Assembly (NCBI RefSeq): GCF_002140715.2
Contig: NZ_NGLE02000001.1
Span: forward strand, 1,235,001-1,299,000
Reading direction: 5' to 3'
Source of the DNA: Enterococcus sp. 4G2_DIV0659
GTDB taxonomy: Bacteria > Bacillota > Bacilli > Lactobacillales > Enterococcaceae
DNA length: 64,000 bases
The notes beneath the pieces were generated by a model. That model was not told the origin of the DNA. It saw nothing but the letters and a program-made list of their open reading frames with translations, and made no database searches. The position numbers and the translations under genes are program-made. Positions 35,868 to 46,289 of this stretch are shown in pieces (position 1 is the first letter of the stretch; every line of letters begins with the position of its first letter).

Positions 35868-35928
35868 AAGGCTGGGAAACCCACCATGACAGTTCCCGCC
35901 ATGAGTGGTTGCCCAGCTCTCTATTTAC
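35866..35928 (-). terminator. Long-stem terminator
   Basis: AGCTGGGCAACCACTCATGG and CATGGTGGGTTTCCCAGCC pair with few mismatches around a short loop and are followed on the minus strand by five T. It ends the transcript of the 589-residue membrane protein gene. Confidence 0.8.
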
Positions 35929-36003
35929 AAACCACGTTATCATAGCAACGTAGTGTTTTTAAAGCAAGTAGTCTCTATTGAATATTTTATCTGTCTTATA
36001 TTG

Positions 36004-37773
36004 CTACTCTAACCCTTCAATCACAAGGTTTTCAATACTAGCAGCTTTTGCATCTGCTGTAACGACTGCTTGAAATTCAACAGTATCTCCTTCTTTTAGG
36101 AACAGAGCCATTGGACTGTTATTCGTTGTCACACTGTAGATTGTTTTCTCCTTTTCTAATAAGAAAGAAACAACCGTTTGAGATTCGCTAGCAACAATCG
36201 TTACACGAGAGACCGTTCCTTTGATTTTCTGTAAATCGGCAGCATCTGTACTGGTATTATTACTTCCTTTTGTTGCCAATTCAATCCGGTAAGCATCCAA
36301 TGCATTTTGCGCAGCATCTGCATCCACTACAATATCATTATCTACTGCATTAACATACACATATTTTTTGAAAATTCCTTTACTGTCCATCAATGAGACA
36401 ATCCAAGTTGGAACCCCATCAATATTATAAAGAACTGGCATACTTGCTTTCCATTTTTTCTCAGGATAAATTTTTGCCGCAATCGAAATAGCCCCATCAC
36501 TATCCATAATTCCTACTTTAGTATCACGATAATACGTGATTTGACCTGTTCTGGCATTAATTAGTGAGTAGCCCAACGCTGAGTCTTGATCTTCATCTCC
36601 ACTTGTAAAATCGGTAAAATACAACAATTGACTACCCTCTTTGTTCATCATAGGTGTAATTTGACCTGAAGCATAGATACCATTTTCTGTTGGCACTTTA
36701 ACGTCTTTTTTCGCACCAAACATCGTTTGATTCCACCACCCTTGACTATAGCGGCCGAAGTATTCATTAATGCTATTGGCAGCAGAACTGGTAATTGGTG
36801 CATCTACAAAACTAGGTGCATCCTTACTGTCATAAACCTTCACTTCACCTGTTGTCGCATTTAAAACAGCTGTTTTAAATTCATTGTAATTCATACGTCC
36901 AGAAACACCATATTCTTTATACAGTGTTTGAATATAAAAGGGATTTCCTTTTTCGTCGATCTCTAAGTTGATTTTTCCTGTAGCAGCATAACTAGGATAT
37001 GCCGCATAAATTTTACGTGCCGCATCTTTATTAAAGTACGCGGATGGTGTATAAATAATCGGCTTTTCAACAAACTTTGGTTGTGCATTAATATCTGTTG
37101 CACTAATAATAAAATATCCTGGAACCGCTCCTAATTTTGACCATTTAAAAAATCCATTAAATTCCACTGTAGCAACATACACATATTCACCATTAACTAC
37201 TTGTGCAGTAATGCCATCTAATGTAAACATATTTGAGTTAGGAATCACTGAAAATTTTTGCAGCATCTTACGCTTCGCTGTTTTCGGTGCAATAGCAATC
37301 GGTGTTTCCTTTGTCGATGTTAACACTTCCGCTTTTTCCTCTGTCTTCAAAGGAATTGTCTGATACACATCATCAATGGCTGTTACCTGAGTGATAGAGC
37401 TAACGATAAATAGTAAAACCATTGCCGCAATACTTAAGCCTAGTACACGTCCAGACCAATCATTCATTTCTTCAATCTCAGCATTTTTACGCCCTTTTTG
37501 TAACAATTTCTTAGATGCTTTGCTAACAGAACGACGTGACACTAACAAACTGCTAGCAATAAACGCACCAAGTAAATTGATCCACAAAATTGTTGAAAGA
37601 GTTTTACTTGGTAACGCAACAAATAAAAAGCTTCCCATCAATAATAATTCGACAAGTAGCAACGCAATTGTACTTTTAGCTTTTATTCCTTTAGTAGCAA
37701 CTAAACTGACCCCATTTGCAACGATGATCCCAATACTAAAAAACAACGTTAACCCAATAAAATTAAAAAACAT
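36004..37773 (-). CDS. Membrane protein with large extracytoplasmic domain, unknown
   Basis: A 589-residue protein. Four transmembrane segments lie in the first 150 residues (about 3-22, 30-50, 58-78, 108-128), with a basic loop SKASKKLLQKGRKN before the fourth. The remaining 430 residues are outside the membrane. They contain repeated strand-helix elements such as NKDAARKIYAAYPSYAATGK with NLEIDEKGNPFYI and GAISIAAKIYPEKKWKASM with VLYNIDGVPTWIV, reminiscent of PepSY-like folds. The C-terminal about 90 residues look like an OB-like beta barrel. The start is ATG at 37773 after AAAGGGGGAG. Function unknown. Confidence 0.65.
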   Translation of the reverse strand: MFFNFIGLTLFFSIGIIVANGVSLVATKGIKAKSTIALLLVELLLMGSFLFVALPSKTLSTILWINLLGAFIASSLLVSRRSVSKASKKLLQKGRKNAEIEEMNDWSGRVLGLSIAAMVLLFIVSSITQVTAIDDVYQTIPLKTEEKAEVLTSTKETPIAIAPKTAKRKMLQKFSVIPNSNMFTLDGITAQVVNGEYVYVATVEFNGFFKWSKLGAVPGYFIISATDINAQPKFVEKPIIYTPSAYFNKDAARKIYAAYPSYAATGKINLEIDEKGNPFYIQTLYKEYGVSGRMNYNEFKTAVLNATTGEVKVYDSKDAPSFVDAPITSSAANSINEYFGRYSQGWWNQTMFGAKKDVKVPTENGIYASGQITPMMNKEGSQLLYFTDFTSGDEDQDSALGYSLINARTGQITYYRDTKVGIMDSDGAISIAAKIYPEKKWKASMPVLYNIDGVPTWIVSLMDSKGIFKKYVYVNAVDNDIVVDADAAQNALDAYRIELATKGSNNTSTDAADLQKIKGTVSRVTIVASESQTVVSFLLEKEKTIYSVTTNNSPMALFLKEGDTVEFQAVVTADAKAASIENLVIEGLE

Positions 37774-38725
37774 TTTTTCTCCCCCTTTTAAATCTAAGAT
37801 AAAAAAAGTACTTCCACTATACAGTAGTAGAAGCAACTTTTTGTATTGGTTTCATTATACAAGATAGCCCTTTTACATACAATAACTAGACTGAAACTAA
37901 CGAAATAACCAGTGAAAAAAAAATCTCTTAGGAAATAAGCGACATACTTTTTTCTCAACCTCCTTTGATCCCCATCCTCTTCCTATGCAAAAAAATATAA
38001 TTAATAAAATAAACACCTTAATTTCTACTAGTTTTATCATTTCTTATAGATCCCCAATCAATGCCTCACGCCTCATTATAAATCAGCTCGAACCATCCTT
38101 ATCACCGTTATTTTAAAAACAAACTAATTACTCTATTTAACATTCGTCAATAGTCAAGGCTGTCTGACTTGTTATATCTATACCCATATTTTTCCTGTTC
38201 TCTCCTACTTAAATAATAGGCAATAAAACAGTTTAGTTAAGAAAAAAATATTATTCTCCACCTTTTTTAAATAACACTTAACAAAAAAATAACGACTGGT
38301 AAATCAACATTTTATTTATCTATTCAAAAAAAATTTTCCACTCGTATTCTTTGTCACATTGACAAAGTGATATATAAAAACACTTTATAAAAAACATAAC
38401 TTCCCATATCAAAGGGCTCTTACAGGTTAAATAATTTTTTCATTACTATTTTAATTATACTTTTAATTTATCATTATCATTATTTTTAGAAAAATAACAA
38501 AACACTGATAACAATCCATTCAGAAATGAATGTTATAATTCACATGCTTAAAAATATAGCTGAACCATTTTTTCTGTTTAAAAAAGTTCAGACTATGCGA
38601 TTTTCTGCAATTAGGTGAAACTTCAACAACTTACGAATTTAAAAATTTATTGTTATTTTATGATGCTTTTTAGGCTAATAATTTGTTGAGTTCATATATA
38701 TAATAAAGTAAGGGAGATTCACATT
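37774..38725. other. 950-bp AT-rich intergenic region with long 5' leader of the secreted-protein operon
   Basis: No gene is supported here. An extended -10 element TGTTATAAT (TATAAT at 38534-38539) suggests a transcript start near 38545, giving an unusually long leader of about 180 bases before the first secreted protein. The rest (37860-38500) is AT-rich with poly-A and poly-T runs. Confidence 0.45.
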
Positions 38726-39538
38726 ATGAAAAAAAAGCACCTTTTATCCACAGCTGCTGTATTGGCAGGACTACTCTCAGGAGCTGCATTAACAACTCAA
38801 ACAGCTAATGCACAGTCTATTACACAAGAAATTACTCAAAAAGGAGCATTTGATCCTACAGAAATCAGCTCAGTCTATTTCGAGCACTACAATGTACTTA
38901 GAGCGAAACTAAAAACCCCTGTTTCTGCAAAGGATTATTATCTAGTGCTTGCAGCAAAAGGAGTGTCTAAAGGCGAACCAGTGAAACAAAACGGCAACTA
39001 TATCGGGTTTGATCTTAACCTTGATGATTTAGTCAAAGAATATCCTACTGTCGCAGATAGAGAAAAACTTTTCGATTCTTTATTTATTCGCAGCGTCTTT
39101 TTGACTGCCAATAAACCACCAGTAACAGAGAAACTAACAAATCAAGATTTAAAAAATGAATTATTGAACTATAACTATTTAGGTAGTTTTGACCATGATG
39201 AGTCAGTATCTAATCTTATCAAAGGAAATGCTTTCAATAAGTTTTTCAATGCAAAACCAGTTTATGGAGACCATCTTTTAGATAATGGTTACTTAACTAC
39301 CCAGACCCTTTCAATGCAATTTGACTTTAAACCAGAAATGAAAAATGGGTATACGTATGCTTTAATCGACGCATCAGGTAAAATTGCTGGAAAAACATGG
39401 CCTTTCGAAGAATACTTCTTTGTATTCCCACCCGAAGGCAAAAATTTCTTGCCAAAAGAATATACAATTACTGCAAAATCTACTAAAACAGGTGAAGTGT
39501 TTAAACTAGCTACATTTACACCTGTCCATATTTTCTAA
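38726..39538 (+). CDS. Small secreted protein, family of three, member 1
   Basis: A 270-residue protein with a classical signal peptide (KKKHLLSTAAVLAGLLSGAA, cleavage after ANA, about residue 29). Mature residues split into two beta-rich halves. The first begins EISSVYFEHYNVLRAKLKTP with DYYL strands, like a bacterial Ig-type domain. The second ends with YTITAKSTKTGEVFKLATFT and closes on PVHIF at the very C-terminus. There is no LPxTG, lipobox or transmembrane helix, so it is released or held non-covalently. It is in a two-gene operon with a paralogue 23 bases downstream; a third copy lies at 53.95 kb. Family not recognised. AGGGAGATTCACATT precedes the ATG and is conserved before the third copy. 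Confidence 0.72.
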   Translation: MKKKHLLSTAAVLAGLLSGAALTTQTANAQSITQEITQKGAFDPTEISSVYFEHYNVLRAKLKTPVSAKDYYLVLAAKGVSKGEPVKQNGNYIGFDLNLDDLVKEYPTVADREKLFDSLFIRSVFLTANKPPVTEKLTNQDLKNELLNYNYLGSFDHDESVSNLIKGNAFNKFFNAKPVYGDHLLDNGYLTTQTLSMQFDFKPEMKNGYTYALIDASGKIAGKTWPFEEYFFVFPPEGKNFLPKEYTITAKSTKTGEVFKLATFTPVHIF

Positions 39539-39561
39539 AAAACTTAAGGGAGATTTATATC

Positions 39562-40407
39562 ATGAAAACAAAACATCTTTTATTCACAGCCTCTATATTC
39601 GCTGGACTACTTTCCGGAGCTGTTTTAACAACGCATACAGCAAACGCACAAGCAACTAATCAAACAATTACTCAACAAAAGCATATTGACTCGATTGAAA
39701 TCAGCTCAGTACACTTTAAACATTACAATGTGCTTAGAGCAAATCTAAACGCACCACTTTCTACAACTGATTACTACCTGGATCTATCGCAGGGAACAGC
39801 AAATAGCGCAACAAGTATTGATGACAAAATAGTCAAAGCTGCCGTAGAAAACGGAAAATATGTTGGTTTTGATTTTAACCTTGATGAATTAGTTAAAAAA
39901 TATCCTACTGCTTCAGATAGAGAAAATTTCTTTGATTCTTTAGGTTTTCGTTGTTTTTCTTTAGACGGTAGTGGATTTAAGTTAACACCTAAAGTAACCA
40001 ATCAACAATTAAAAACTGAATTCTTACGTTATAACTTTTTAGGTAATATTATTAATAAGGGATTAGCTAAAGAAGTGACTAACATTACCAGAGAAAGTTC
40101 ATTTAATACCTTCTTCAATAAAGAAAGAGTCTCTGGAGATTCCATTTTAGAAAATGGCTTTATATCGACAGAAACACAAGGGTTACAATTTACACTTAAT
40201 CGAAAATTTGAAACAGGTTACACTTTTTCTGTAACAGATGAATCTGGTAAAACTTCTGGTCGAGCTTGGGCTATTCAAGATCACTTTTTTGTAAATTCAC
40301 CGAACGGAACAACATTCTTACCGCAAGAATATCGGGTTACTGCAAAATCTAATCAAACAGGCGAAGTTTACAACCTTGCTACATTTACACCGTTTAATGT
40401 ATTCTAA
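39562..40407 (+). CDS. Small secreted protein, family of three, member 2
   Basis: A 281-residue paralogue of the upstream gene with the same signal peptide pattern (KTKHLLFTASIFAGLLSGAV, cleavage after ANA). It also has the EISSVHFKHYNVLRANLNAP opening, the FDFNLDELVKKYPTASDRE central helix, and the closing YRVTAKSNQTGEVYNLATFT and PFNVF. It differs by an insertion near residue 65 and at about residue 145. Divergence from member 1 is substantial, so the duplication is old. A shared terminator follows at 40.5 kb. Confidence 0.72.
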   Translation: MKTKHLLFTASIFAGLLSGAVLTTHTANAQATNQTITQQKHIDSIEISSVHFKHYNVLRANLNAPLSTTDYYLDLSQGTANSATSIDDKIVKAAVENGKYVGFDFNLDELVKKYPTASDRENFFDSLGFRCFSLDGSGFKLTPKVTNQQLKTEFLRYNFLGNIINKGLAKEVTNITRESSFNTFFNKERVSGDSILENGFISTETQGLQFTLNRKFETGYTFSVTDESGKTSGRAWAIQDHFFVNSPNGTTFLPQEYRVTAKSNQTGEVYNLATFTPFNVF

Positions 40408-40495
40408 ACTGGTTTAAAGTGGTGACTGTTATGTTTTTTTAGATAGGAAAAATCATATTGCCTACTTTGCATTAGATAATTAAACAAATAGAAAC

Positions 40496-40549
40496 AGAAA
40501 CGTGAAGTAGCTCCTATTATTAAATAAGGGTTACTTCACGTTTTTCTAT
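40496..40549. terminator. Bidirectional terminator
   Basis: AACGTGAAGTA and TACTTCACGTT are perfect arms followed by five T on the plus strand; it ends the secreted-protein operon. Confidence 0.82.
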
Positions 40550-40664
40550 ACTATCTTTTCAGAAATTCCAAATATAGCATTAACTATCCAATTTTTTCTC
40601 GGCTCTTTTCTTTAATTGTCGCTTATATAACAGATAATATCTAAAAGAGTGTATTTTAAATTTT

Positions 40665-41282
40665 TTAGGGTAACTCTGCTGTTTGTTCTCTTGCGAATAG
40701 CCCAACATTCGCTCCATTATAATTCCTCATAAACTCTGTAGAAGACCTGTAGAATTCACTATTTGGACCTACCCAAGATCCTGTATACAGACTGTCTTTT
40801 CTTTCCCCCAGACACACATCACCTTTTTGAAATAAGCTATCTTTACCAAGTACTAACACTTCTAATGAGGTCATACCATTAAACATCTTAAACATTCCTG
40901 TCACATTACGTGTATTCCACTGAGATAAATCCAGTTTTTCTAGCGACTTCACGTGTTCAAACATTCTTTCTGTTGTCGTCACTTTTTGAACATTCCAATT
41001 AGCCAATTTTAACTCTGTTAATGCCACTGCTCCTGTAAACATATCGTACATGCTAGTAACATTTGACGTATCCCATTTCGACAAATCTAGGGTTTTAAGC
41101 TTCGGTAGATTATAGAACATCCCTCGCATGTTTATCACACTTGAAACGTCTAGCTTTTCGATTCCTTCAATAGTGGTTAATTCGGTTAATCCTTCAAAAA
41201 CTGAACGGGAATTGACATTTGCTCTCACCGGCTCTGCAAAAGTAATTTTTTTTATTTTCTTTCCATAATCTAATTAGAAATA
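40665..41282 (-). pseudogene. DUF285 (BspA-like) repeat fragment, 5'-truncated
   Basis: The frame is open from just after a TAA at about 41281 and encodes about 200 residues. It begins YGKKIKKITFAEPVRANVNS, which lines up with the KGKKIKKIIFSQPVKLASSA segment of the adjacent giant protease. It then contains DUF285 repeats (SVINMRGMFYNLPKLKTLDL, DTSNVTSMYDMFTGAVAL). There is no signal peptide, no ribosome binding site and no proper start (GTG at 41228 is the first possible). The sequence is diverged from the protease repeats, so it is not a recent duplicate. It is probably the tail of an older repeat protein, left after deletion of its 5' part next to the protease gene. Confidence 0.7.
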
Positions 41283-41283
41283 T

Positions 41284-44200
41284 TCATTTGGTTCTTTCTC
41301 TTACATAAGTTCCCGGTTTCGATCCATCGTAATTCTGAGTGAATTCTTTGCTTGTTTGGTAGATTATTGTTGGATTTGTTTTCCCATCTGGACCAACCCA
41401 ACGGCCTGAGTATGGGAATGTACGTACTTCTTTCAATCCTGTATCTCCATTAAAACGAATATTTTTTCCTAATTTTAACTGTTCTAAATAGTTAGGAAAC
41501 ATACTATGCGTGTATTTCACCGATAAGGTATTCCAGTTTGATACATCCAAACTCTCTAGTTTATTTGCATTATTAAACATATGATGCATATCTGTCACTT
41601 GACTTGTATCCCAATTCGATACATTTAATTTTTCTAAAGTTAATGTTCCATCAAACATATTGGACATAGTAGTTACTTGACTCGTGTCCCAATTTGATAC
41701 ATCCACGCTTCTCAACTTGGGGGCATTATAAAACACGCCTCTCATATCCTTCACTGTGGAAGTGTTTAATAAATTCCCACCCTCTATACTTTCTAGCTCT
41801 AACAATTTAGAAAATAATTCTCGAGCACTTGAAGCTAGTTTTACTGGTTGGGAGAAAATTATTTTCTTGATCTTCTTCCCTTTTAATCGACTTTGAGATT
41901 CAATATGTGTCTGGATATTATATCCCCAATATAGTTGGTCTGGAAATTCTCCTGTGCCAAAAGTGATTGTTTGACTCACTTCATCCCAGGTCCATGGCAC
42001 CGTCCCAAAATTCGTTCCATTTTTTTCACGTACATACTCTCCACTCTTTGTTCCATCATATTTCTGAAGAAATTCGTTAAATGCCTTCATCGTTTGAGGT
42101 TTTCCCTCTGGGTCTGTCCAATAGCCTGAGTATGGGACTTTACGCATCTCTTTCAATCCTGGATCTCCAGTAAAACGAATATTTTCTCCTAATTTTAACT
42201 GTTCTAAATAGCTAGGAAACATACTGTGCGTTTGCTTTACAGATAAGGTATTCCAGTTCGTTAAATCCAATGCTTTTATGGCCGCACCATTAAATTGATT
42301 TGACATATTCGTTACTTTATCTGTCGTCCAGTTTGATACATCCAAACTCTCTAGTTTATTTGCATTATTAAACATATGATGCATATCTGTCACTTGACTT
42401 GTATCCCAATTTGATACATTTAATTTTTCTAAAGCTAATGTTCCATCAAACATATTGGACATAGTAGTTACTTGACTCGTGTCCCAATTTGATACATCCA
42501 CGCTTCTCAGCTTGGGGGCATTATAAAACACGCCTCTCATATCCTTCACTGTGGAAGTGTTTAATAAATTCCCGCCTTCTATACTTTCTAGCTCTGACAA
42601 ATTACAAAATAATTCTCGAGCACTTGAAGCTAGTTTTACTGGTTGAGAGAAAATAATTTTCTTGATTTTCTTCCCTTTTAATCGATTTTGAGATTCAATA
42701 TGTGTCTGGATATTATATCCCCAATATAGTTGGTCTGGAAATTCTCCTGTGCCAAAAGTGATTGTTTGACTCACTTCATCCCAGGTCCATGGCACCGTCC
42801 CAAAATTCGTTCCATTTTTTTCACGTACATACTCTCCACTCTTTGTTCCATCATATTTCTGAAGAAATTCGTTAAATGCCTTCATCGTTTGAGGTTTTCC
42901 CTCTGGGTCTGTCCAATAGCCTGAGTATGGGACTTTACGCATCTCTTTCAATCCTGGATCTCCAGTAAAACGAATATTTCCTCCTAATTTTAACTGTTCT
43001 AAATAGCTAGGAAACATACTGTGCGTTTGCTTTACAGATAAGGTATTCCAGTTCGTTAAATCCAATGCTTTTATGGCCGCACCATTAAATTGATTTGACA
43101 TATTCGTTACTTTATCTGTCGTCCAGTTTGATACATCCAAACTCTCTAGTTTATTTGCATTATTAAACATATGATGCATATCTGTCACTTGACTTGTATC
43201 CCAATTCGATACATTTAATTTTTCTAAAGCTAATGTTCCATCAAACATATTGGACATAGTAGTTACTTGACTCGTGTCCCAATTTGATACATCCACGCTT
43301 CTCAACTTGGGGGCATTATAAAACACGCCTCTCATATCCTTCACTGTGGAAGTGTTTAATAAATTCCCACCCTCTATACTTTCTAGCTCTAACAATTTAG
43401 AAAATAATTCTCGAGCACTTGAAGCTAGTTTTACTGGTTGGGAGAAAATTATTTTCTTGATCTTCTTCCCTTTTAATCGACTTTGAGATTCAATATGTGT
43501 CTGGATATTATATCCCCAATATAGTTGGTCTGGAAATTCTCCTGTGCCAAAAGTGATTGTTTGACTCACTTCATCCCAGGTCCATGGCACCGTCCCAAAA
43601 TTCGTTCCATTTTTTTCACGTACATACTCTCCACTCTTTGTTCCATCATATTTCTGAAGAAATTCGTTAAATGCCTTCATCGTTTGAGGTTTTCCCTCTG
43701 GGTCTGTCCAATAGCCTGAGTATGGGACTTTACGCATCTCTTTCAATCCTGGATCTCCAGTAAAACGAATATTTTCTCCTAATTTTAACTGTTCTAAATA
43801 GCTAGGAAACATACTATGTGTTTGCTTTACAGATAAGGTATTCCAGTTCGTTAAATCCAATGCTTTTATGGCCGCACCATTAAATTGATTTGACATATTC
43901 GTTACTTTATCTGTCGTCCAGTTTGATACATCCAAACTCTCTAGTTTATTTGCATTATTAAACATATGATGCATATCTGTCACTTGACTTGTATCCCAAT
44001 TCGATACATTTAATTTTTCTAAAGTTAATGTTCCATCAAACATATTGGACATAGTAGTTACTTGACTCGTGTCCCAATTTGATACATCCACGCTTCTCAG
44101 CTTGGGGGCATTATAAAACACGCCTCTCATATCCTTCACTGTGGAAGTGTTTAATAAATTCCCGCCTTCTATACTTTCTAGCTCTGACAAATTACAAAAT

Positions 44201-46077
44201 AATTCTCGAGCACTTGAAGCTAGTTTTACTGGTTGAGAGAAAATAATTTTCTTGATTTTCTTCCCTTTTAATCGACTTTGAGATTCAATATGTGTCTGGA
44301 TATTATATCTCCAATATGGTTGGTCTGGAAATTTTCCTGCGCCAAAAGTGATTGTTTGACTCGCTTCATCCCAGGTCCACTCAATCCCTATATTGTCAAC
44401 AATTTTAATTTTACTTATTGCACTTTTTTGGCCATCTTCAGTTATAGCTGTAATTGTTGCTGTTCCTTGAGCTATCGCAGTTACATCACCTTTATCTGTC
44501 ACTGTCGCTATTTTTTCGTTAGAACTACTCCATTTCACTTTTTTATTAGTGGCATTTTCTGGTGTTACAGTGGCTTTTAGCGTTTCCTTCTCTCCTACAA
44601 ATAGTTCTTTATTTTCTGGAGTAACACTTATTCCTGTTACTGGTACTCTCGGTTCGTTTACCGTAATTTCACTTGAAGCTGTTTTATTGCCATCACTAGT
44701 TGTAACGATAATTTTTGCTGTTCCAGCGGCTTTTCCAGTCATGACTCCATCATTTGTTATTGAGACTACTTGATTATTTGTACTTGACCAGCTAACTGCT
44801 AGATTCGAGGCATTTGATGGTTGAATGGTATAATTTAATTTTTGAGTATCACCAATATCTAACGTCACTTTTTCAGGTGTGAGCGATATTCCTGTTACCT
44901 TTTTTTGCACAACTTTCACTTGACTTGTTGCAATTTTCCCACCGTCTACAGATTTCGCTATAACCTTTAAATTTACCGTTCCTAACCCAGTCCTATGTCC
45001 CGTCAGTTTTCCATATGGATCAACATAATGTTCGGGAAGCCACCACGCTGACTCTTTTTCTTCACTCCACTCAATCTCTTTATACGTAGCATTTTCTGGT
45101 GTTACAGTAACTTTTAAATCAATCGAATCCCCCTGTTCCAGTATGATATCCTGTTGCTGGATTTCTATTTTTTCAATAGGAACATACTCTTTTTGAATTT
45201 GGTTCATGATATTATTGACCATTGCAAATTTTTCCTTGGAAACTCTTGATCCACCATTATATATAGGTCGTGATAAAGATATTCCAGAATTATGCACTGC
45301 ACTAATTTGTGCATTAGAATCATAGACCGGCGAACCGCTTTGCCCCCCAACAGAATCAAGAAGGTAAAACAATGCCTCTTTTCCCCAACCTACTCGTTCA
45401 AATATATGTCTACCATATTCATATCTGAGCGTCTCATGAATTGGTTGGGATTCTGTGTACATATAAAAATTTTTATCCCCTGGATATCCACTTATTGTGA
45501 ATGTTTCTCCTGCTTTATTAGCGTAATTTAAACCAAGCCAACCTGTTTTTTCACCAATCGGCCTATCTAATTTTACTAAAGCAAAATCGTTTCCAACTTG
45601 TTTATCAGTCATATATTCTTTTAAAATATAAATTTTCTCCATTTTGGCTTCTCCAAATGGTTTATTCCAATAACCGATACGCCCTGGTACAATAAGTCCA
45701 TCCGAAAAAAAACCATTATTATAAACCGCATGTGCACATGTCAAAAATATGTTTTTTTGAATCAAAGCACCACTACCAATGCTGTTAGGATGTTCTAATT
45801 GCGCAACCGCTGAAAAAGGAAATTTTGTTGTGTCTTGAACTAACTCTCTACCATCTTCTCCTATTATCCCTCTCGTTTCAGGCATACCTTGCGGTCGCTT
45901 TGCTTCTAAAAATTCAGGCATTCCTTCATACAGACTCTCATCAAAAGGAATAATCCTTTCTGTCTTGGTCTTCACATCGTACTCCACAAAGTCATACACA
46001 CTTTCCGCTTTACCTATTTCTGGGGTTAAAAAGAATATTCCAAAAAATACTGCGGTTCCCAACATTAAATTTTTCAT
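41284..46077 (-). CDS. Secreted V8-type serine protease with Big_2 and tandem DUF285 (BspA-like) repeats
   Basis: A 1597-residue secreted protein. It has a signal peptide (cleavage about residue 24), then a propeptide ending near ETRGIIGEDGREL. The trypsin-like glutamyl endopeptidase domain follows, with the catalytic His in TCAHAVY (about 115), Asp in GNDFALVKL (about 160) and Ser in GGQSGSPVY (about 243). Three Big_2-type Ig domains follow (about 305-555; for example TGISLTPEKVTLDIGDTQKL and TGISVTPENKELFVGEKETL). Four large units of about 265 residues then complete it, each made of DUF285 repeats (VSNWDTSQVTTMSNMF). The last unit lacks one 25-residue sub-repeat. No LPxTG or WxL anchor is visible. 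AGGAGGAAGAAA precedes the ATG. Probably degrades or binds host or bacterial surface proteins. Confidence 0.88.
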   Translation of the reverse strand: MKNLMLGTAVFFGIFFLTPEIGKAESVYDFVEYDVKTKTERIIPFDESLYEGMPEFLEAKRPQGMPETRGIIGEDGRELVQDTTKFPFSAVAQLEHPNSIGSGALIQKNIFLTCAHAVYNNGFFSDGLIVPGRIGYWNKPFGEAKMEKIYILKEYMTDKQVGNDFALVKLDRPIGEKTGWLGLNYANKAGETFTISGYPGDKNFYMYTESQPIHETLRYEYGRHIFERVGWGKEALFYLLDSVGGQSGSPVYDSNAQISAVHNSGISLSRPIYNGGSRVSKEKFAMVNNIMNQIQKEYVPIEKIEIQQQDIILEQGDSIDLKVTVTPENATYKEIEWSEEKESAWWLPEHYVDPYGKLTGHRTGLGTVNLKVIAKSVDGGKIATSQVKVVQKKVTGISLTPEKVTLDIGDTQKLNYTIQPSNASNLAVSWSSTNNQVVSITNDGVMTGKAAGTAKIIVTTSDGNKTASSEITVNEPRVPVTGISVTPENKELFVGEKETLKATVTPENATNKKVKWSSSNEKIATVTDKGDVTAIAQGTATITAITEDGQKSAISKIKIVDNIGIEWTWDEASQTITFGAGKFPDQPYWRYNIQTHIESQSRLKGKKIKKIIFSQPVKLASSARELFCNLSELESIEGGNLLNTSTVKDMRGVFYNAPKLRSVDVSNWDTSQVTTMSNMFDGTLTLEKLNVSNWDTSQVTDMHHMFNNANKLESLDVSNWTTDKVTNMSNQFNGAAIKALDLTNWNTLSVKQTHSMFPSYLEQLKLGENIRFTGDPGLKEMRKVPYSGYWTDPEGKPQTMKAFNEFLQKYDGTKSGEYVREKNGTNFGTVPWTWDEVSQTITFGTGEFPDQLYWGYNIQTHIESQSRLKGKKIKKIIFSQPVKLASSARELFSKLLELESIEGGNLLNTSTVKDMRGVFYNAPKLRSVDVSNWDTSQVTTMSNMFDGTLALEKLNVSNWDTSQVTDMHHMFNNANKLESLDVSNWTTDKVTNMSNQFNGAAIKALDLTNWNTLSVKQTHSMFPSYLEQLKLGGNIRFTGDPGLKEMRKVPYSGYWTDPEGKPQTMKAFNEFLQKYDGTKSGEYVREKNGTNFGTVPWTWDEVSQTITFGTGEFPDQLYWGYNIQTHIESQNRLKGKKIKKIIFSQPVKLASSARELFCNLSELESIEGGNLLNTSTVKDMRGVFYNAPKLRSVDVSNWDTSQVTTMSNMFDGTLALEKLNVSNWDTSQVTDMHHMFNNANKLESLDVSNWTTDKVTNMSNQFNGAAIKALDLTNWNTLSVKQTHSMFPSYLEQLKLGENIRFTGDPGLKEMRKVPYSGYWTDPEGKPQTMKAFNEFLQKYDGTKSGEYVREKNGTNFGTVPWTWDEVSQTITFGTGEFPDQLYWGYNIQTHIESQSRLKGKKIKKIIFSQPVKLASSARELFSKLLELESIEGGNLLNTSTVKDMRGVFYNAPKLRSVDVSNWDTSQVTTMSNMFDGTLTLEKLNVSNWDTSQVTDMHHMFNNANKLESLDVSNWNTLSVKYTHSMFPNYLEQLKLGKNIRFNGDTGLKEVRTFPYSGRWVGPDGKTNPTIIYQTSKEFTQNYDGSKPGTYVRERTK
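41287..44400 (-). repeat. Four tandem 795-bp repeats inside the protease gene
   Basis: Units begin near 44.38, 43.59, 42.79 and 41.99 kb. Corresponding positions in successive units are exactly 795 bases apart, and the units are almost identical at the DNA level, including silent positions. The last unit is about 75 bases shorter. Small shared variants (for example CAAATTACAAAATAATTCTC against CAATTTAGAAAATAATTCTC) alternate between units, suggesting recent unequal recombination or gene conversion. Confidence 0.9.
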
Positions 46078-46289
46078 TTTCTTCCTCCTGTTTTTAATAG
46101 TTTCATTCAATAAATATCCCCTTTATGTAATAAAATAATAACTATTACAATACAAATATAACATAACGTTCGATTTACAAATTCCATATATTACTAAAAA
46201 AGAAGGATAATAATCCAACAAACAAAAACTGGCAACTATTCGTTCATTACTATCAATAATCAAATGACCTTTTAGTCCTATTTGAAATA

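Noticed and set aside
41935..43719. Three identical 64-codon plus-strand frames spaced 795 bases apart
   Set aside because: They are antisense shadows of the tandem repeats in the protease gene; the spacing was useful for measuring the repeat period.
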